Shown: piece after piece, positions 1 to 8,179 of the stretch
How positions within the stretch are numbered: the first letter of the stretch is position 1
Layout: each line of letters begins with the position of its first letter
Assembly (NCBI GenBank): GCA_043738425.1
Contig: JAYUGJ010000098.1
Location: 1-44,818, forward strand
DNA from: PBB1 sp043738425
Lineage (GTDB): Bacteria > Pseudomonadota > Gammaproteobacteria > Burkholderiales > Burkholderiaceae_C
Length of the DNA stretch: 44,818 bases
Reading direction: 5' to 3'
Notes under the pieces: generated by a model
The model's database searches: none
Seen by the model: only the letters and a program-made list of their open reading frames with translations
What the model was told of the DNA's origin: nothing
Program-made: the position numbers and the translations under genes

Positions 1-533
1 GCTCGAACTGCGGCGCGGAGGAGGTGCTGGATGAGCTGGTTCCTGCGCCGTTCAAGCGCGAGGTCAGAGCGCAGCGCGCAGAGATCGAGCGGCGCTGCAA
101 GACCTACCGGTGCGGCCGCACGCGGCTCGGCGTTGCCGGCAAGACGGTCGTCGTCGTGGACGACGGCATCGCCACCGGCACCACGGTGCGCGCCGCGCTC
201 AAGGCGCTGCGCCGCATGCGGCCGGCGAGGTTGGTGCTCGCCGTGCCGGTCGCGCCGACCGACACGCTCTACGAGCTGTCGCAGCTGGTCGACGACGTGG
301 TCTGCCTGTCGGAGCCGGCCCCCTTCCGGTCGGTCGGCACGTACTACGGCGACTTCCCCCAGGTCGACGACGACGAGGTGATTGCGCTGCTCGACGCCGG
401 CTGCATCCGGCACGAAGCAGAGAGCGCGGCGCGGGCGCTCCAAAGCGGAGAGCCTCCCATTGCCGCGCCAAGCGGGAGCGAGCCCTCCATAGATTCGCAG
501 GGGCCAGCTTTTGGACCGTTGCGTCCTGGTTGA
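1..533 (+). CDS. Predicted phosphoribosyltransferase (COG1926-like), 5'-truncated by window edge
   Basis: The reading frame is open from the first bases of the window, so the true start lies upstream; the GTG at 24 is only the first in-frame start visible. The visible part has the PRPP-binding signature VVVVDDGIATGTT (about nt 150-187), followed by a helix, the strand LVLAVPVAP, and the family's C-terminal pattern around DDVVCLSEPAPF and YYGDFPQVDDDEV. This matches type I phosphoribosyltransferase-fold proteins annotated only as predicted phosphoribosyltransferases; the base substrate is not known. After the conserved ALLDAG the protein has a tail of about 45 residues of low conservation, which probably reads through former intergenic sequence. 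Nothing else is visible of its operon. Family assignment is firm, function is not. Confidence 0.85.
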   Translation, partial: SNCGAEEVLDELVPAPFKREVRAQRAEIERRCKTYRCGRTRLGVAGKTVVVVDDGIATGTTVRAALKALRRMRPARLVLAVPVAPTDTLYELSQLVDDVVCLSEPAPFRSVGTYYGDFPQVDDDEVIALLDAGCIRHEAESAARALQSGEPPIAAPSGSEPSIDSQGPAFGPLRPG

Positions 534-724
534 GATCGCCCCCAAGGCCGCCGCCTTGCTGCCTCCGCCCCCCAAGAGGGAAGAGCACCACTTTGGGCGG
601 CCCGGCGTTTGTTTCTTGTGAGCATTCCAGGCCCCTGGCGGCACCCGGCGTTTGCGAAGAAACGACTACTTTTGGTTATGAAGGATGCGTTTGTTAATCT
701 TGTTTCTTGAGAGGACGGCGCCGC
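534..724. repeat. Intergenic region with REP-like palindromic element
   Basis: No gene is seen. The stretch 570-612 has a C-run followed by AAGAGGG and then CTTTGGGCGGCCCGGCG. A very similar arrangement (CCCCCAAGGGG ... CTTGGGAGCGGCCCGGCG) occurs at 17294-17333 between flgB and flgC. I infer two copies of one dispersed palindromic intergenic repeat. From 655 on the DNA becomes AT-rich, which may hold the terminator or spacer between the two convergent neighbours. Confidence 0.4.
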
Positions 725-1594
725 TCAGCCGTTCCCGCGCGCCAGCAGCTCGACCGCCTCGATCAAGCGCCCGGCCTGGTCGGTGAGGCCACGCTGCTCG
801 TCGGCGGCCAGCTTGTGCAGCCGCGCCAGCGCCTGGCCGCGCTGCAGCGAGTAGCGGTGCATCAGCACGCCCACGGCCATGGCCACCAGGTCGCCGGTGG
901 TCGTGGCCGGCTCGACGGCCGCCGCTGGTACCGCTGGTACCGCTGGTACCGCTGGTACCGCTGGTACCGCTGGTACCGCTGGTACCGCTGGTGCCGCTGG
1001 TGCCGCTGGTGGCGTTGCGGCAGCGGGCGCCGCGGCGGGCCGCGCAGCGCCATTGCGTGCCGGCAAGCTGGCGAAGGCGGCCGCCACGGCGGGCAGGATC
1101 TGGCCGATGTCCAGCGGCTTGGCGAGGTAGGCCACGGCGCCCAGCGCCTTGACCTGCTGCACCGTCTCGTCGTCGGCAAAGGCCGACAGAAACATGAACG
1201 GCACGTGCAGGTACTCACGCAGGTAGGCGGCGACATCGAAGCCGCTCTTGCCTTCCATCCGGATGTCGAGCAGGGCCAGGTCGGGCCTGTGCTGGCGCGC
1301 CAGCAGGATGGCGTCGTCGCCGTTGTCGGCGTCGATCACCTCGTAACCGGCCTGCGCCAACCCGTGGGCGACGGTGGCCAGTACCAGCCGGTCGTCGTCG
1401 ACCACCAAAATTTTGCCGCCAGCCAAACCCGGCGGCCTCGCTGGGGTTGCTGCGGCTGGCGATTGCGGCTGCGGCTGCGGCTGCACTCGGTCCGGCGGCG
1501 TCTCGTGTGCAGTGGCGCGCGCAGCCTCGTGCGTAATTTCGTGCGTAATTTCGTGCGTACTTTCGTGCGTGGTCTCGTTTGAAAAAGTGGTCAT
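725..1594 (-). CDS. Response regulator with receiver and ANTAR RNA-binding domains
   Basis: The protein is 289 aa with ATG at 1594. An N-terminal tail (1-60) contains the tandem peptide THE(I/S/A), followed by a receiver domain (about 61-175) with the acidic pocket DDD at 66-68, phospho-acceptor D110 in LLDIRM, S136 and K158 in AKPLD. A linker at about 195-228 contains seven PAV repeats. The ANTAR domain at about 230-285 (DLVAMAVGVLMHRY ... ARLHKLAADE) ends the protein. ANTAR regulators bind paired hairpins in nascent RNA and prevent termination. The gene lies 208 bp downstream of a HisKA_2 kinase on the same strand. HisKA_2 kinases commonly partner ANTAR regulators (as in EutW/EutV), so the two very likely form a pair. 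The RNA targets cannot be inferred here. Its two low-complexity regions are encoded by DNA tandem repeats. Confidence 0.93.
   Translation of the reverse strand: MTTFSNETTHESTHEITHEITHEAARATAHETPPDRVQPQPQPQSPAAATPARPPGLAGGKILVVDDDRLVLATVAHGLAQAGYEVIDADNGDDAILLARQHRPDLALLDIRMEGKSGFDVAAYLREYLHVPFMFLSAFADDETVQQVKALGAVAYLAKPLDIGQILPAVAAAFASLPARNGAARPAAAPAAATPPAAPAAPAVPAVPAVPAVPAVPAVPAVPAAAVEPATTTGDLVAMAVGVLMHRYSLQRGQALARLHKLAADEQRGLTDQAGRLIEAVELLARGNG
924..1013. repeat. 9-bp tandem repeat in ANTAR regulator linker
   Basis: Seven perfect copies of GCTGGTACC lie at 924-986, followed by two copies of GCTGGTGCC and one GCTGGTGGC to 1013. On the minus strand they encode the Pro-Ala-Val linker between the receiver and ANTAR domains. 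The period is a multiple of three, so changes in copy number would alter linker length without a frameshift. The perfection of the central seven copies suggests recent expansion. Confidence 0.95.
1527..1580. repeat. 12-bp tandem repeat at the start of the ANTAR regulator gene
   Basis: Four 12-bp units, consensus TCGTGCGTAATT with variants in the outer units, are visible. They encode THE(I/S/A) repeats within the first 25 residues of the regulator. The core GCGTAA/GCGTCA with a 12-bp period recurs at 1898-2018 and 18025-18110. Confidence 0.85.
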
Positions 1595-1802
1595 TGCGAA
1601 ACCCCACTGCGTTGTTCAATGACCGACCCGGAGCAATGCACGCTGGCACGCATGGCGACTGATTTTTCGGCTCGGCTTGGCAACGTTCATTCTGTTCCGG
1701 AAAGCACTTGGTGGGGCCGCCGCGCGTCGTACTTTCGGGGGGCTTTCAGCCAATCGAGGTGCAACCAGGTGCAACTGCGCGCGGGCTTGCTTGAGCGTTG
1801 CC

Positions 1803-4800
1803 CTAATCGAACCGCACACCGGGTGCAGTGATCGACACCGTGGCGACCACCCACGAGGCTGCGATGTGTGCACCACCGGCCGCATCGGACTGGCGGTCGC
1901 GTGTGTCGTCCGTTGCGTCAGCTCTTGTGTCGTCTGTTGCGTCGTCTGTTGTGTCATCTCTTGCGTAATCGCTTGCGTCATCACTTGCGTAATCCGTCGC
2001 GCCGTCAGTCGTGTCACGACCACCACCCCGCACCCGCGGCGGCTCCGGCTCGATCGTGAGTTGCGCGCAGCGCCGCGGCAGCAACGCGCGCACCAGCCCC
2101 AGGCCCGAGACGCCGCGGGGTACCCGCGCCAGGCTGAAATCGTCGGGCAGCCGCGCGCGGTTGCGGATCACGATGCGAACGCCGTCGGCCTCGCACACCA
2201 AGGTGCATTCGACCGGCGGCAGCGCGGCGTGGTCTGTCGCCGCGCCATGCGCCGCCACACCGGCACGCTGCTGCAACACGCCGTGCTTGACCGCGTTGGT
2301 CAGCAGCTCGTTGATGGTCAGCGCGATCGGTATCGATTCGGCCTCGGGCAGCAACCACCGTGCGCTGTGCTCGCCGCGCACCGCAAACGCGATCGGGTGG
2401 CCGAAAGTGCGTTGCACCGAATCGGCGATGGCTGCCACCACGCCGTGCACTTGCAGCGGCCCGCCCGCGCCGACTTGCAAGCCGTAGACCTGCGCGATGG
2501 CCTGCACCTGGCCCACCACTTCGCTCATCGCTTCGGCCATCTCGGGCTTGCGGCTGGCAATTTGTTGCAGCAGCCCGGCCACCCCTTGCAGGTTGTTTTT
2601 GATGCGGTGGTGCACTTCTTTGACCAGCATGTCGCGCTGCGCCATGGCCGCGTCGAAGCGGGCCTGCTCGGCCGCGCGCTGCTCGGTCACGTCGGTCGCT
2701 ACCAGCAGCAGCTGGTCGGGCGACTGCCCACTGGCAGCCAGCGGCAAATAACGCGAGTCCCACACCCGCGTGTGGCCGTGCAGGGTTTGCCGGTACTCGC
2801 GCTGGGTGACCGCGCTGTCGCGTAGCGCGTGCTGCATGTCGGCGCGGCGCTCGGCAGCCACCTCGGCGCTGAAAATTTCTTCCGGCGTGCGGCCGACCAT
2901 TTGCTCGATCGTCAAACCCACGCTGCGCGCGGCCACCAGGTTGGCCTGCAGCGTGCGCAGCGTGGCCGCGTCGCACACGGTGATGGCCATCGGCGCGGCT
3001 TCGATCACCCGCTGCAGCGAGGCCTGCGCTTCGACGATGCGCGCTTCGGCCTGGCGGCGTTGTTCGATATCGAGCAGCGCATAGGTCAGCTGGCGGCCAT
3101 GCGATTCATGTTCGGTCACCACCGCATTGCCGACCACCCAGAACTCGCGGCCGTCACGCGCCTTGACGCGGCACTCGAATGTTTCGGCCTCGCCTTCGAC
3201 CAAATCTTGCAGGTACTGCGTGCGCCGAAACGGGTGATCGGCCTCGGGCGTGGCCACGGTGCTGATCGGCTGGTCGATGAAGTCGCCCAAATCGGCACCG
3301 AACATGCGCCGCGCGGAACGGTTCATCCAGTCGATGCCACTCGGACCCACCGTCACGATGCCGACCAGCACCGAGTCGAGCACCGCGCGGGTGCGCATCG
3401 CCTGCAGCGCCACCGCGTGTTCGGCGCGGTGCCGCGCATCGACGTTGACGAACGACGCAATGACGCCGTCGGCCGGTTCTTCGCCGACCAGCCGCGTGCT
3501 CACCTGCACCCATACCGACCTGCCGTTGCGCTGCTGCAATTGGCGCTCACCGATCCAGCGGCCGTGCAGGCGCAGGGCGGTTTCTTCCTGTGCTGACAAG
3601 CGCGCGTGTTCTGCCGCGTCGACAAACAGCGTGGCAACTGGCAGGCCGCTGAGGTCGGCCGCCGGGTAGCCGGCCAGCTGCGCCAGCGCGTCGTTGGCGC
3701 GTTGCAGCACACCGCCGCGCAAAAACGCGATGCCGACCTCCGACAGGCTGAACATCAGTTCGCGGTCGCGTGCCAGGTGTTCCAGCTCGACCTGCTGGGC
3801 TTTCAGCCGCGTGATGTCGGTCAACACCGCAATCGCTTCGATTTGATCTGTCACCGGCCCCACGCGCCGCACCGACAGCGAGTACCACAGGGGTTTGCGC
3901 GGCGCGCCGGGCGCATCGCAAGCAACGCCCGACGGGTGGCCTGGCGGCGTCTGCGGTGCGGCGTCCATCGCAAATTCGGTTTCGAAAATCAAACCCGCGC
4001 CGAGCGCTTGCAGCGTTTCACCGGCAATCCGCTGGCCTTCGGCCGAGCTGCCGAACAGCGCCGCGATGCCGCTGCCCGCCACGCCTGCCGCCGGCAGCCC
4101 CAACATCGTCTCGAAGCGCCGGTTGCAACGCACCAGCAGGTTGCCGCGCAGGTAGGCGATACCGGCCGAGGTGCTTTCCAAAATCGTCGTCAACTCGCGC
4201 AGCAACTGATCGCTGCGCTGCTGCGTTTGCTGCTGTTCAGTGATGTCGAGCGTGACCACCGAGGTGGTGCGTTGCCCCGATGCCAGCGTGGCCGGCTCGA
4301 CCCGCGTCAACAACCAGCGCGTGCCCAGCTGCGGGTGGCGAATGGCGTAGCGCACCTCGGCGCGCTGGCCCGCCCGCAGCGCGGCTTGCAAGGTGTCGTA
4401 CTCGGCCATCGATTCGGCCACCACGATGTCGCGGCTGATCGATTGCAGCGCGGCCGAGGTGGGATTGACGCTGGCGTTGGCATCGACCTGAGCGTCAGCC
4501 GATGCCGCCGCCGACCTGCCGGGCGTCGCCACATCGCCCGCCGCGGTGCCGACCCCGGCCGACTCGTGCTGGCGCACCCAGCCGGTGGTTTCCTGGAATG
4601 TCGCCAGCCCGACGCCGGCGGTATCCATCAGCGCGCCGATCTGCATTTGCGCCAGGTCGCGCTCTTCTTCCATGCTGCGGTCTTCGAGGATCGCCATGTG
4701 CCGCCGCTGTCCGGTCGAGGTGGTGTAGCAACGCACGATCGAGCGCAGGCGGCGCAGCCCCACCTGGCCTGCATTCGTTCCGTCAGCTGCGTGGTCGGCC

Positions 4801-6140
4801 GCGCCCGGCGCACGGCGCGCCGTTGGCAGCCAGCCGCGCAACACCAGCGGCTGCGCGTTCGGCTGCAGCGTGGGCACCGGGCCGTCTTCCAGCCAGCCCA
4901 ACAAGCTGCGCAACTGCGGCGTCGCGTGCGCAAGCAGCTCCGGCACCGCGCCGACCAACGCATCGAACGCCGGGTTGGTGCGCACCAACAGCCCGGCTTC
5001 GTCGAACAGCACCATGCCCATCGGGGTCAAATCGAACCAGTCGTCTATTTCACGCGCCGAGCGGTCGGCGCGTTCACGCGCTACATGCTCGGCGGTGCAG
5101 TCTTGCAGCACCGACATCGTGAAGACGCGGGCGTTTTCATCGGTCAACTCGCGCCGCGTTGCGCGAAACCAGCGCTCGCGGCCGTCGGCTGCCACCAGCC
5201 GCCGGTTCATCCACGCGGGCTCGGTGTCGCGGCGCGCCGGGTCGCGCCAACGCTCGCGCAGCGCCAGGCTGCTGGCCCGGTCTTCGGCGGGTTCGAGCTG
5301 AATCGGGTCGCTGCCGATCAACTGCGCATGCGCAAAACCGCTGAACGCCACGAACGCCGGATTCACATCGACGATGCGCGAGCGGGCGTCTTGCAACAGC
5401 ACCGGAAACGGCGACTCCCAGAGCACCTGCATCAGCTCGGCAATCACCGGCCCGGCCACGGTGGCCGGCAGCCGGTGCGTGGCAGTGGTTGCCGACGCGG
5501 TTGCGGATCCAGCTGCAGATGCAGATGCCGCAGCTGAGCGGGCCGACGACTGAAGAGGCGGCGCGGCCGCACCCGCCATCGCCCCCATCGCCACGCCATC
5601 ACCCCAGCGCAAACGCAGCGCATATAGACCTGGCCCCAGCGGCTGCCACGCCGCATCGGCCACGCCACCGCTGGCAGCCATCGCCGGCGGCGGCTCGCGC
5701 AACGCCGCGCGCGGGGTGGTTGGTGCTGCGCTGGCCGTGCCGCTGGCGCCAATGGTTGCGGTGGCTGTGGTGGTGGTCGCTGTCGCGCGGCCCGCGCTGC
5801 CGACAGCCGATGCCGTGCGCCCGTGCCGCGCCGCTGAAAAACCGGGCGTGCGCGCGGCGGCCAGCGTCGGCGCTTTCGGTGGCGCTTGAAAAGCGGCGTC
5901 CTGCGGATCGGTGGCCGACGCCACCGCCAGCTGCACCCAACTGGCCAGTGGCGCGCCGAGCAACGGCAACCAATCCAACAGGTCGGCACCGGCGGACCCG
6001 CTGCCTACCGTGTGCGGTGCACATCGCAGCACCGCGTGGTTGGCGAACAGCACCTTGGCGTGGCAGTCGAACAGCAACACGCCGTCGCTGAGTTGGTCGA
6101 AAAACAGTTCGAGCTGGGCCAAGCCCGCAGTGGTGTTCAT
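1803..6140 (-). CDS. Soluble multi-PAS sensor histidine kinase (HisKA_2 type)
   Basis: From the ATG at 6140 the protein is 1445 aa. A GTG at 6302 would add 54 residues unlike anything in a PAS protein, so I reject it. No membrane segment is seen, so the sensor is probably cytoplasmic. The N-terminal part holds about eight PAS-like modules, each starting with patterns such as LSDGVLLFD, DLTPMGMVLFD, STSAGIAYLRG, SEVGIAFLRGG and EAAPMAITVCD. The HisKA_2 box KEVHHRIKNNLQ (around nt 2600-2625) contains the phospho-acceptor His, followed by an ATPase domain with an N box (INELLTNAVKH) and a G box (SGLGLVRALLP). Between the G box and the last strand there is an insertion of Asp/Thr-rich 4-residue repeats encoded by a 12-bp DNA repeat. 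Low-complexity Ala/Ser/Thr linkers separate PAS modules 1 and 2. The adjacent ANTAR regulator is the likely phosphotransfer partner. Confidence 0.9.
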   Translation of the reverse strand: MNTTAGLAQLELFFDQLSDGVLLFDCHAKVLFANHAVLRCAPHTVGSGSAGADLLDWLPLLGAPLASWVQLAVASATDPQDAAFQAPPKAPTLAAARTPGFSAARHGRTASAVGSAGRATATTTTATATIGASGTASAAPTTPRAALREPPPAMAASGGVADAAWQPLGPGLYALRLRWGDGVAMGAMAGAAAPPLQSSARSAAASASAAGSATASATTATHRLPATVAGPVIAELMQVLWESPFPVLLQDARSRIVDVNPAFVAFSGFAHAQLIGSDPIQLEPAEDRASSLALRERWRDPARRDTEPAWMNRRLVAADGRERWFRATRRELTDENARVFTMSVLQDCTAEHVARERADRSAREIDDWFDLTPMGMVLFDEAGLLVRTNPAFDALVGAVPELLAHATPQLRSLLGWLEDGPVPTLQPNAQPLVLRGWLPTARRAPGAADHAADGTNAGQVGLRRLRSIVRCYTTSTGQRRHMAILEDRSMEEERDLAQMQIGALMDTAGVGLATFQETTGWVRQHESAGVGTAAGDVATPGRSAAASADAQVDANASVNPTSAALQSISRDIVVAESMAEYDTLQAALRAGQRAEVRYAIRHPQLGTRWLLTRVEPATLASGQRTTSVVTLDITEQQQTQQRSDQLLRELTTILESTSAGIAYLRGNLLVRCNRRFETMLGLPAAGVAGSGIAALFGSSAEGQRIAGETLQALGAGLIFETEFAMDAAPQTPPGHPSGVACDAPGAPRKPLWYSLSVRRVGPVTDQIEAIAVLTDITRLKAQQVELEHLARDRELMFSLSEVGIAFLRGGVLQRANDALAQLAGYPAADLSGLPVATLFVDAAEHARLSAQEETALRLHGRWIGERQLQQRNGRSVWVQVSTRLVGEEPADGVIASFVNVDARHRAEHAVALQAMRTRAVLDSVLVGIVTVGPSGIDWMNRSARRMFGADLGDFIDQPISTVATPEADHPFRRTQYLQDLVEGEAETFECRVKARDGREFWVVGNAVVTEHESHGRQLTYALLDIEQRRQAEARIVEAQASLQRVIEAAPMAITVCDAATLRTLQANLVAARSVGLTIEQMVGRTPEEIFSAEVAAERRADMQHALRDSAVTQREYRQTLHGHTRVWDSRYLPLAASGQSPDQLLLVATDVTEQRAAEQARFDAAMAQRDMLVKEVHHRIKNNLQGVAGLLQQIASRKPEMAEAMSEVVGQVQAIAQVYGLQVGAGGPLQVHGVVAAIADSVQRTFGHPIAFAVRGEHSARWLLPEAESIPIALTINELLTNAVKHGVLQQRAGVAAHGAATDHAALPPVECTLVCEADGVRIVIRNRARLPDDFSLARVPRGVSGLGLVRALLPRRCAQLTIEPEPPRVRGGGRDTTDGATDYASDDASDYARDDTTDDATDDTRADATDDTRDRQSDAAGGAHIAASWVVATVSITAPGVRFD
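1898..2018. repeat. 12-bp degenerate tandem repeat at the 3' end of the PAS kinase gene
   Basis: About ten units of 12 bp with consensus close to TCNNTTGCGTCA or TCNNTTGCGTAA. On the coding strand they read as alternating Asp/Thr/Ala quartets near the C-terminus of the kinase. Units differ at several positions, so this array is older or more diverged than the 9-bp array at 924-986. Confidence 0.85.
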
Positions 6141-6335
6141 CGGTTCAGCGCGCAGGGGCTCGTCGGTGCATGCGCTCGAATCTAGCGTGCTTTCGGCCCC
6201 GCCCGTGGCCTGACGACCGGCAGGCCAGCCATCACAGGTAAGCAGACGATTCCTGGTGCGACCGGCTGTCTCGCCGCGGGGCGGCGCAGCCGGTATCGGC
6301 ACGCACGGTTGGCCAGCGACTGGTTCAGCGCCGCC

Positions 6336-6866
6336 TCAGCGTGTCGCAGCAAACACCGCGTCGTAGGCGGCCACCGAAAACCCGCGAACGGTTTGCCCTG
6401 CGGCTACCAGCAGCGGCACGCCGGTACCACCGCCGACTTGCGCAAACGCCGCCATGCCGTCACGGCTGTCGATGTCGACGTCGCGGTAGGCAATGCCTTT
6501 GCTCGCCAGGTACGCCTTGGCTTTGGTGCAGTAGCCGCACCAGGCGGCCGAATACAGCACGGCGCTGCCGACCGGTGGGCTGGGCGTGGTCGGCGGGCTC
6601 ACTTTGTGCGCTTGCTGCAGCTGCTGCAATTGCGCTGCCGCCGCGGCAGGCAGCGGCGTGCGCGGCAGGTTGTCGAACGTCATGGTTTTTTCAAGGCGAC
6701 CGACCACCGGTGGCTTGTCGCTGTAGACAACCCGACCATCGACACCCTGCGATTTGTACAACGTCTGCGCCCACGCTTGGCCGGCGAGCCCACCGCCGCA
6801 CGCCAGCAACCAGTCGCGCCGCGTCAGATGCGCCACCGCGCGGCCGATGCGTGTCAGGGCGCGCAT
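6336..6866 (-). CDS. Exported DUF4124 plus glutaredoxin-like protein
   Basis: The protein is 176 aa. The N-terminus has basic residues followed by a hydrophobic stretch ending in GQAWA-QT, consistent with export; the RRDWLLACGG segment could be Tat-like. Residues about 34-65 (LYKSQGVDGRVVYSDKPP) match the DUF4124 domain. The C-terminal half is a glutaredoxin/thioredoxin fold with active-site C110-GY-C113, the cis-Pro region GTGVPLL and the C-terminal GFSVAAYDAVF. The likely role is thiol-disulfide exchange in the cell envelope, inferred only from the fold. It begins 6 bp after the flgL stop and is probably co-transcribed with the flagellar operon, although no flagellar role is evident. Confidence 0.85.
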   Translation of the reverse strand: MRALTRIGRAVAHLTRRDWLLACGGGLAGQAWAQTLYKSQGVDGRVVYSDKPPVVGRLEKTMTFDNLPRTPLPAAAAAQLQQLQQAHKVSPPTTPSPPVGSAVLYSAAWCGYCTKAKAYLASKGIAYRDVDIDSRDGMAAFAQVGGGTGVPLLVAAGQTVRGFSVAAYDAVFAATR

Positions 6867-6872
6867 CGCCGG

Positions 6873-8102
6873 TCAGCCGTTCAGGTAATTGAACAGCGAC
6901 ATCTTTTGCACGATGGCGTACGACTTCAACGCGGCGTCGTAGCCGGTTTCCTTGTTTTTGTAGTCAGCGATGGCGGCGACCATGTCGAGGTCTTCGGCGC
7001 TGGATCGGTCGGTTTGCGCCATCAGTTTTTTCGCTGACAAGCGGTCGGTCTCGCTGTCGATTCGGTTCAGCGTCTCGCCGGCAAATGCACGCGCGGTGCG
7101 CAGCGGTGCCATCACCGCATCGATGTCGCGCAGCGCATCGGTGGTGCCCTGCGCACGCTGGGCGGCACTGCGGCCGCCAGTTTTCAGCTCGGCTATCGCG
7201 CGGTCGAGCATGCCGAACACACTGAGGCCGGGCGTCGATGGCGTCAGCTCGAACTGGTCGCCGTTGGTCGGCGTGCCGGAAATTTTGCAACCCATGCCGT
7301 GCACGTCGATCGCGCTGCCCGCGGTGTAGGTGCCGCTGCTTTCGGTCACTGCAGCTGCTGGTGTGGCCAGCGAAAAACGCTCGATGGTGTAGTTGGTCGC
7401 GCTGCTGAAGCGCAGCCGGTAGCCGGTGTCGGCGACCGGAAATAGCGCCGCCGGATTGGTCACGCCGGTCGCATCGATCCATGCACCGGCCACCGCGGTG
7501 CCGGTCAGGCTGTTGTTGGCGGCGGCGCTGAGGTAGACGCCGTTGCCGGTGCGCGCGTGGGTCCATGCGGCCGCACCGTCGGTGCTGAGCGGCAGCGCGG
7601 TGTCGGCATCGGTTCGGCTTTGACCGCTGGCACCTGCGTACTGCACGCCAGCCGGTGCATCAACGAACGGCGGCTGCGCCGTGCCCTGGCCACCGAACAG
7701 GTAGCCGCCCGATCCATCGCTGCGGTTCGCCACCGCCAACAAGGCGTCGCGCAGGCCTTGCAATTGGTTGGCGTGGATTGCGCGCTCGCCGTCAGAAAAA
7801 CTGGCGTTGCCGGCACCCACCAGCGCCTCGCGGGCTTGCTGCAACAACGCGTCGGCGGTGCCGAGTGCGCTTTCGGTGTCGATCATTTGCACCCGGCTGG
7901 CTTCCACGCCGCGTTGCGCTGCGACGCTGCGCATTTCGCCCGCCAGCGCACGTTCAGCACGCGCCGCGTTGGCCGGGTCGTCGCTGGCTTTGAGCACCCG
8001 CCGCCCGCTGGTCAGATGGGTTTGCGCATCGACCAAATCGCTTTGGCGGCGCTGCAGGTTGCCGATCGAGGTGTCGTAGGCGGCGGCGGTGCTGATGCGC
8101 AT
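6873..8102 (-). CDS. flgL: Flagellar hook-filament junction protein FlgL (HAP3)
   Basis: The 409-aa protein has the conserved N-terminal coiled segment MRISTAAAYDTSIGNLQRRQ with the following LTSGRRVLKASDDPANAARAE, and a C-terminal helix (DLDMVAAIADYKNKETGYDAALKSYA) that pairs with it in the assembled filament, as in flagellin-type proteins. The middle (about 120-290) is variable and surface exposed. FlgL caps the hook and joins it to the filament, exported by the flagellar type III system. It is the last axial gene of the operon, 77 bp after flgK. Confidence 0.95.
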   Translation of the reverse strand: MRISTAAAYDTSIGNLQRRQSDLVDAQTHLTSGRRVLKASDDPANAARAERALAGEMRSVAAQRGVEASRVQMIDTESALGTADALLQQAREALVGAGNASFSDGERAIHANQLQGLRDALLAVANRSDGSGGYLFGGQGTAQPPFVDAPAGVQYAGASGQSRTDADTALPLSTDGAAAWTHARTGNGVYLSAAANNSLTGTAVAGAWIDATGVTNPAALFPVADTGYRLRFSSATNYTIERFSLATPAAAVTESSGTYTAGSAIDVHGMGCKISGTPTNGDQFELTPSTPGLSVFGMLDRAIAELKTGGRSAAQRAQGTTDALRDIDAVMAPLRTARAFAGETLNRIDSETDRLSAKKLMAQTDRSSAEDLDMVAAIADYKNKETGYDAALKSYAIVQKMSLFNYLNG

Positions 8103-8179
8103 GGAAGGTGTCCGGTGGAGATGGTTTGAACTGTTGAATCAATGCGTAGAACTGAACCCGTACGAGTCCACCTGCAACC

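Noticed and set aside
3606..5537. A 643-residue plus-strand frame opposite the PAS kinase
   Set aside because: Antisense shadow: Arg/His/Gln-rich composition, no conserved motif, and the minus-strand PAS domains are unmistakable.
1803..6302. A 1499-residue version of the PAS kinase with a GTG start at 6302
   Set aside because: The extra 54 residues show no PAS or signal features. The ATG at 6140 begins directly before the first PAS-like segment.
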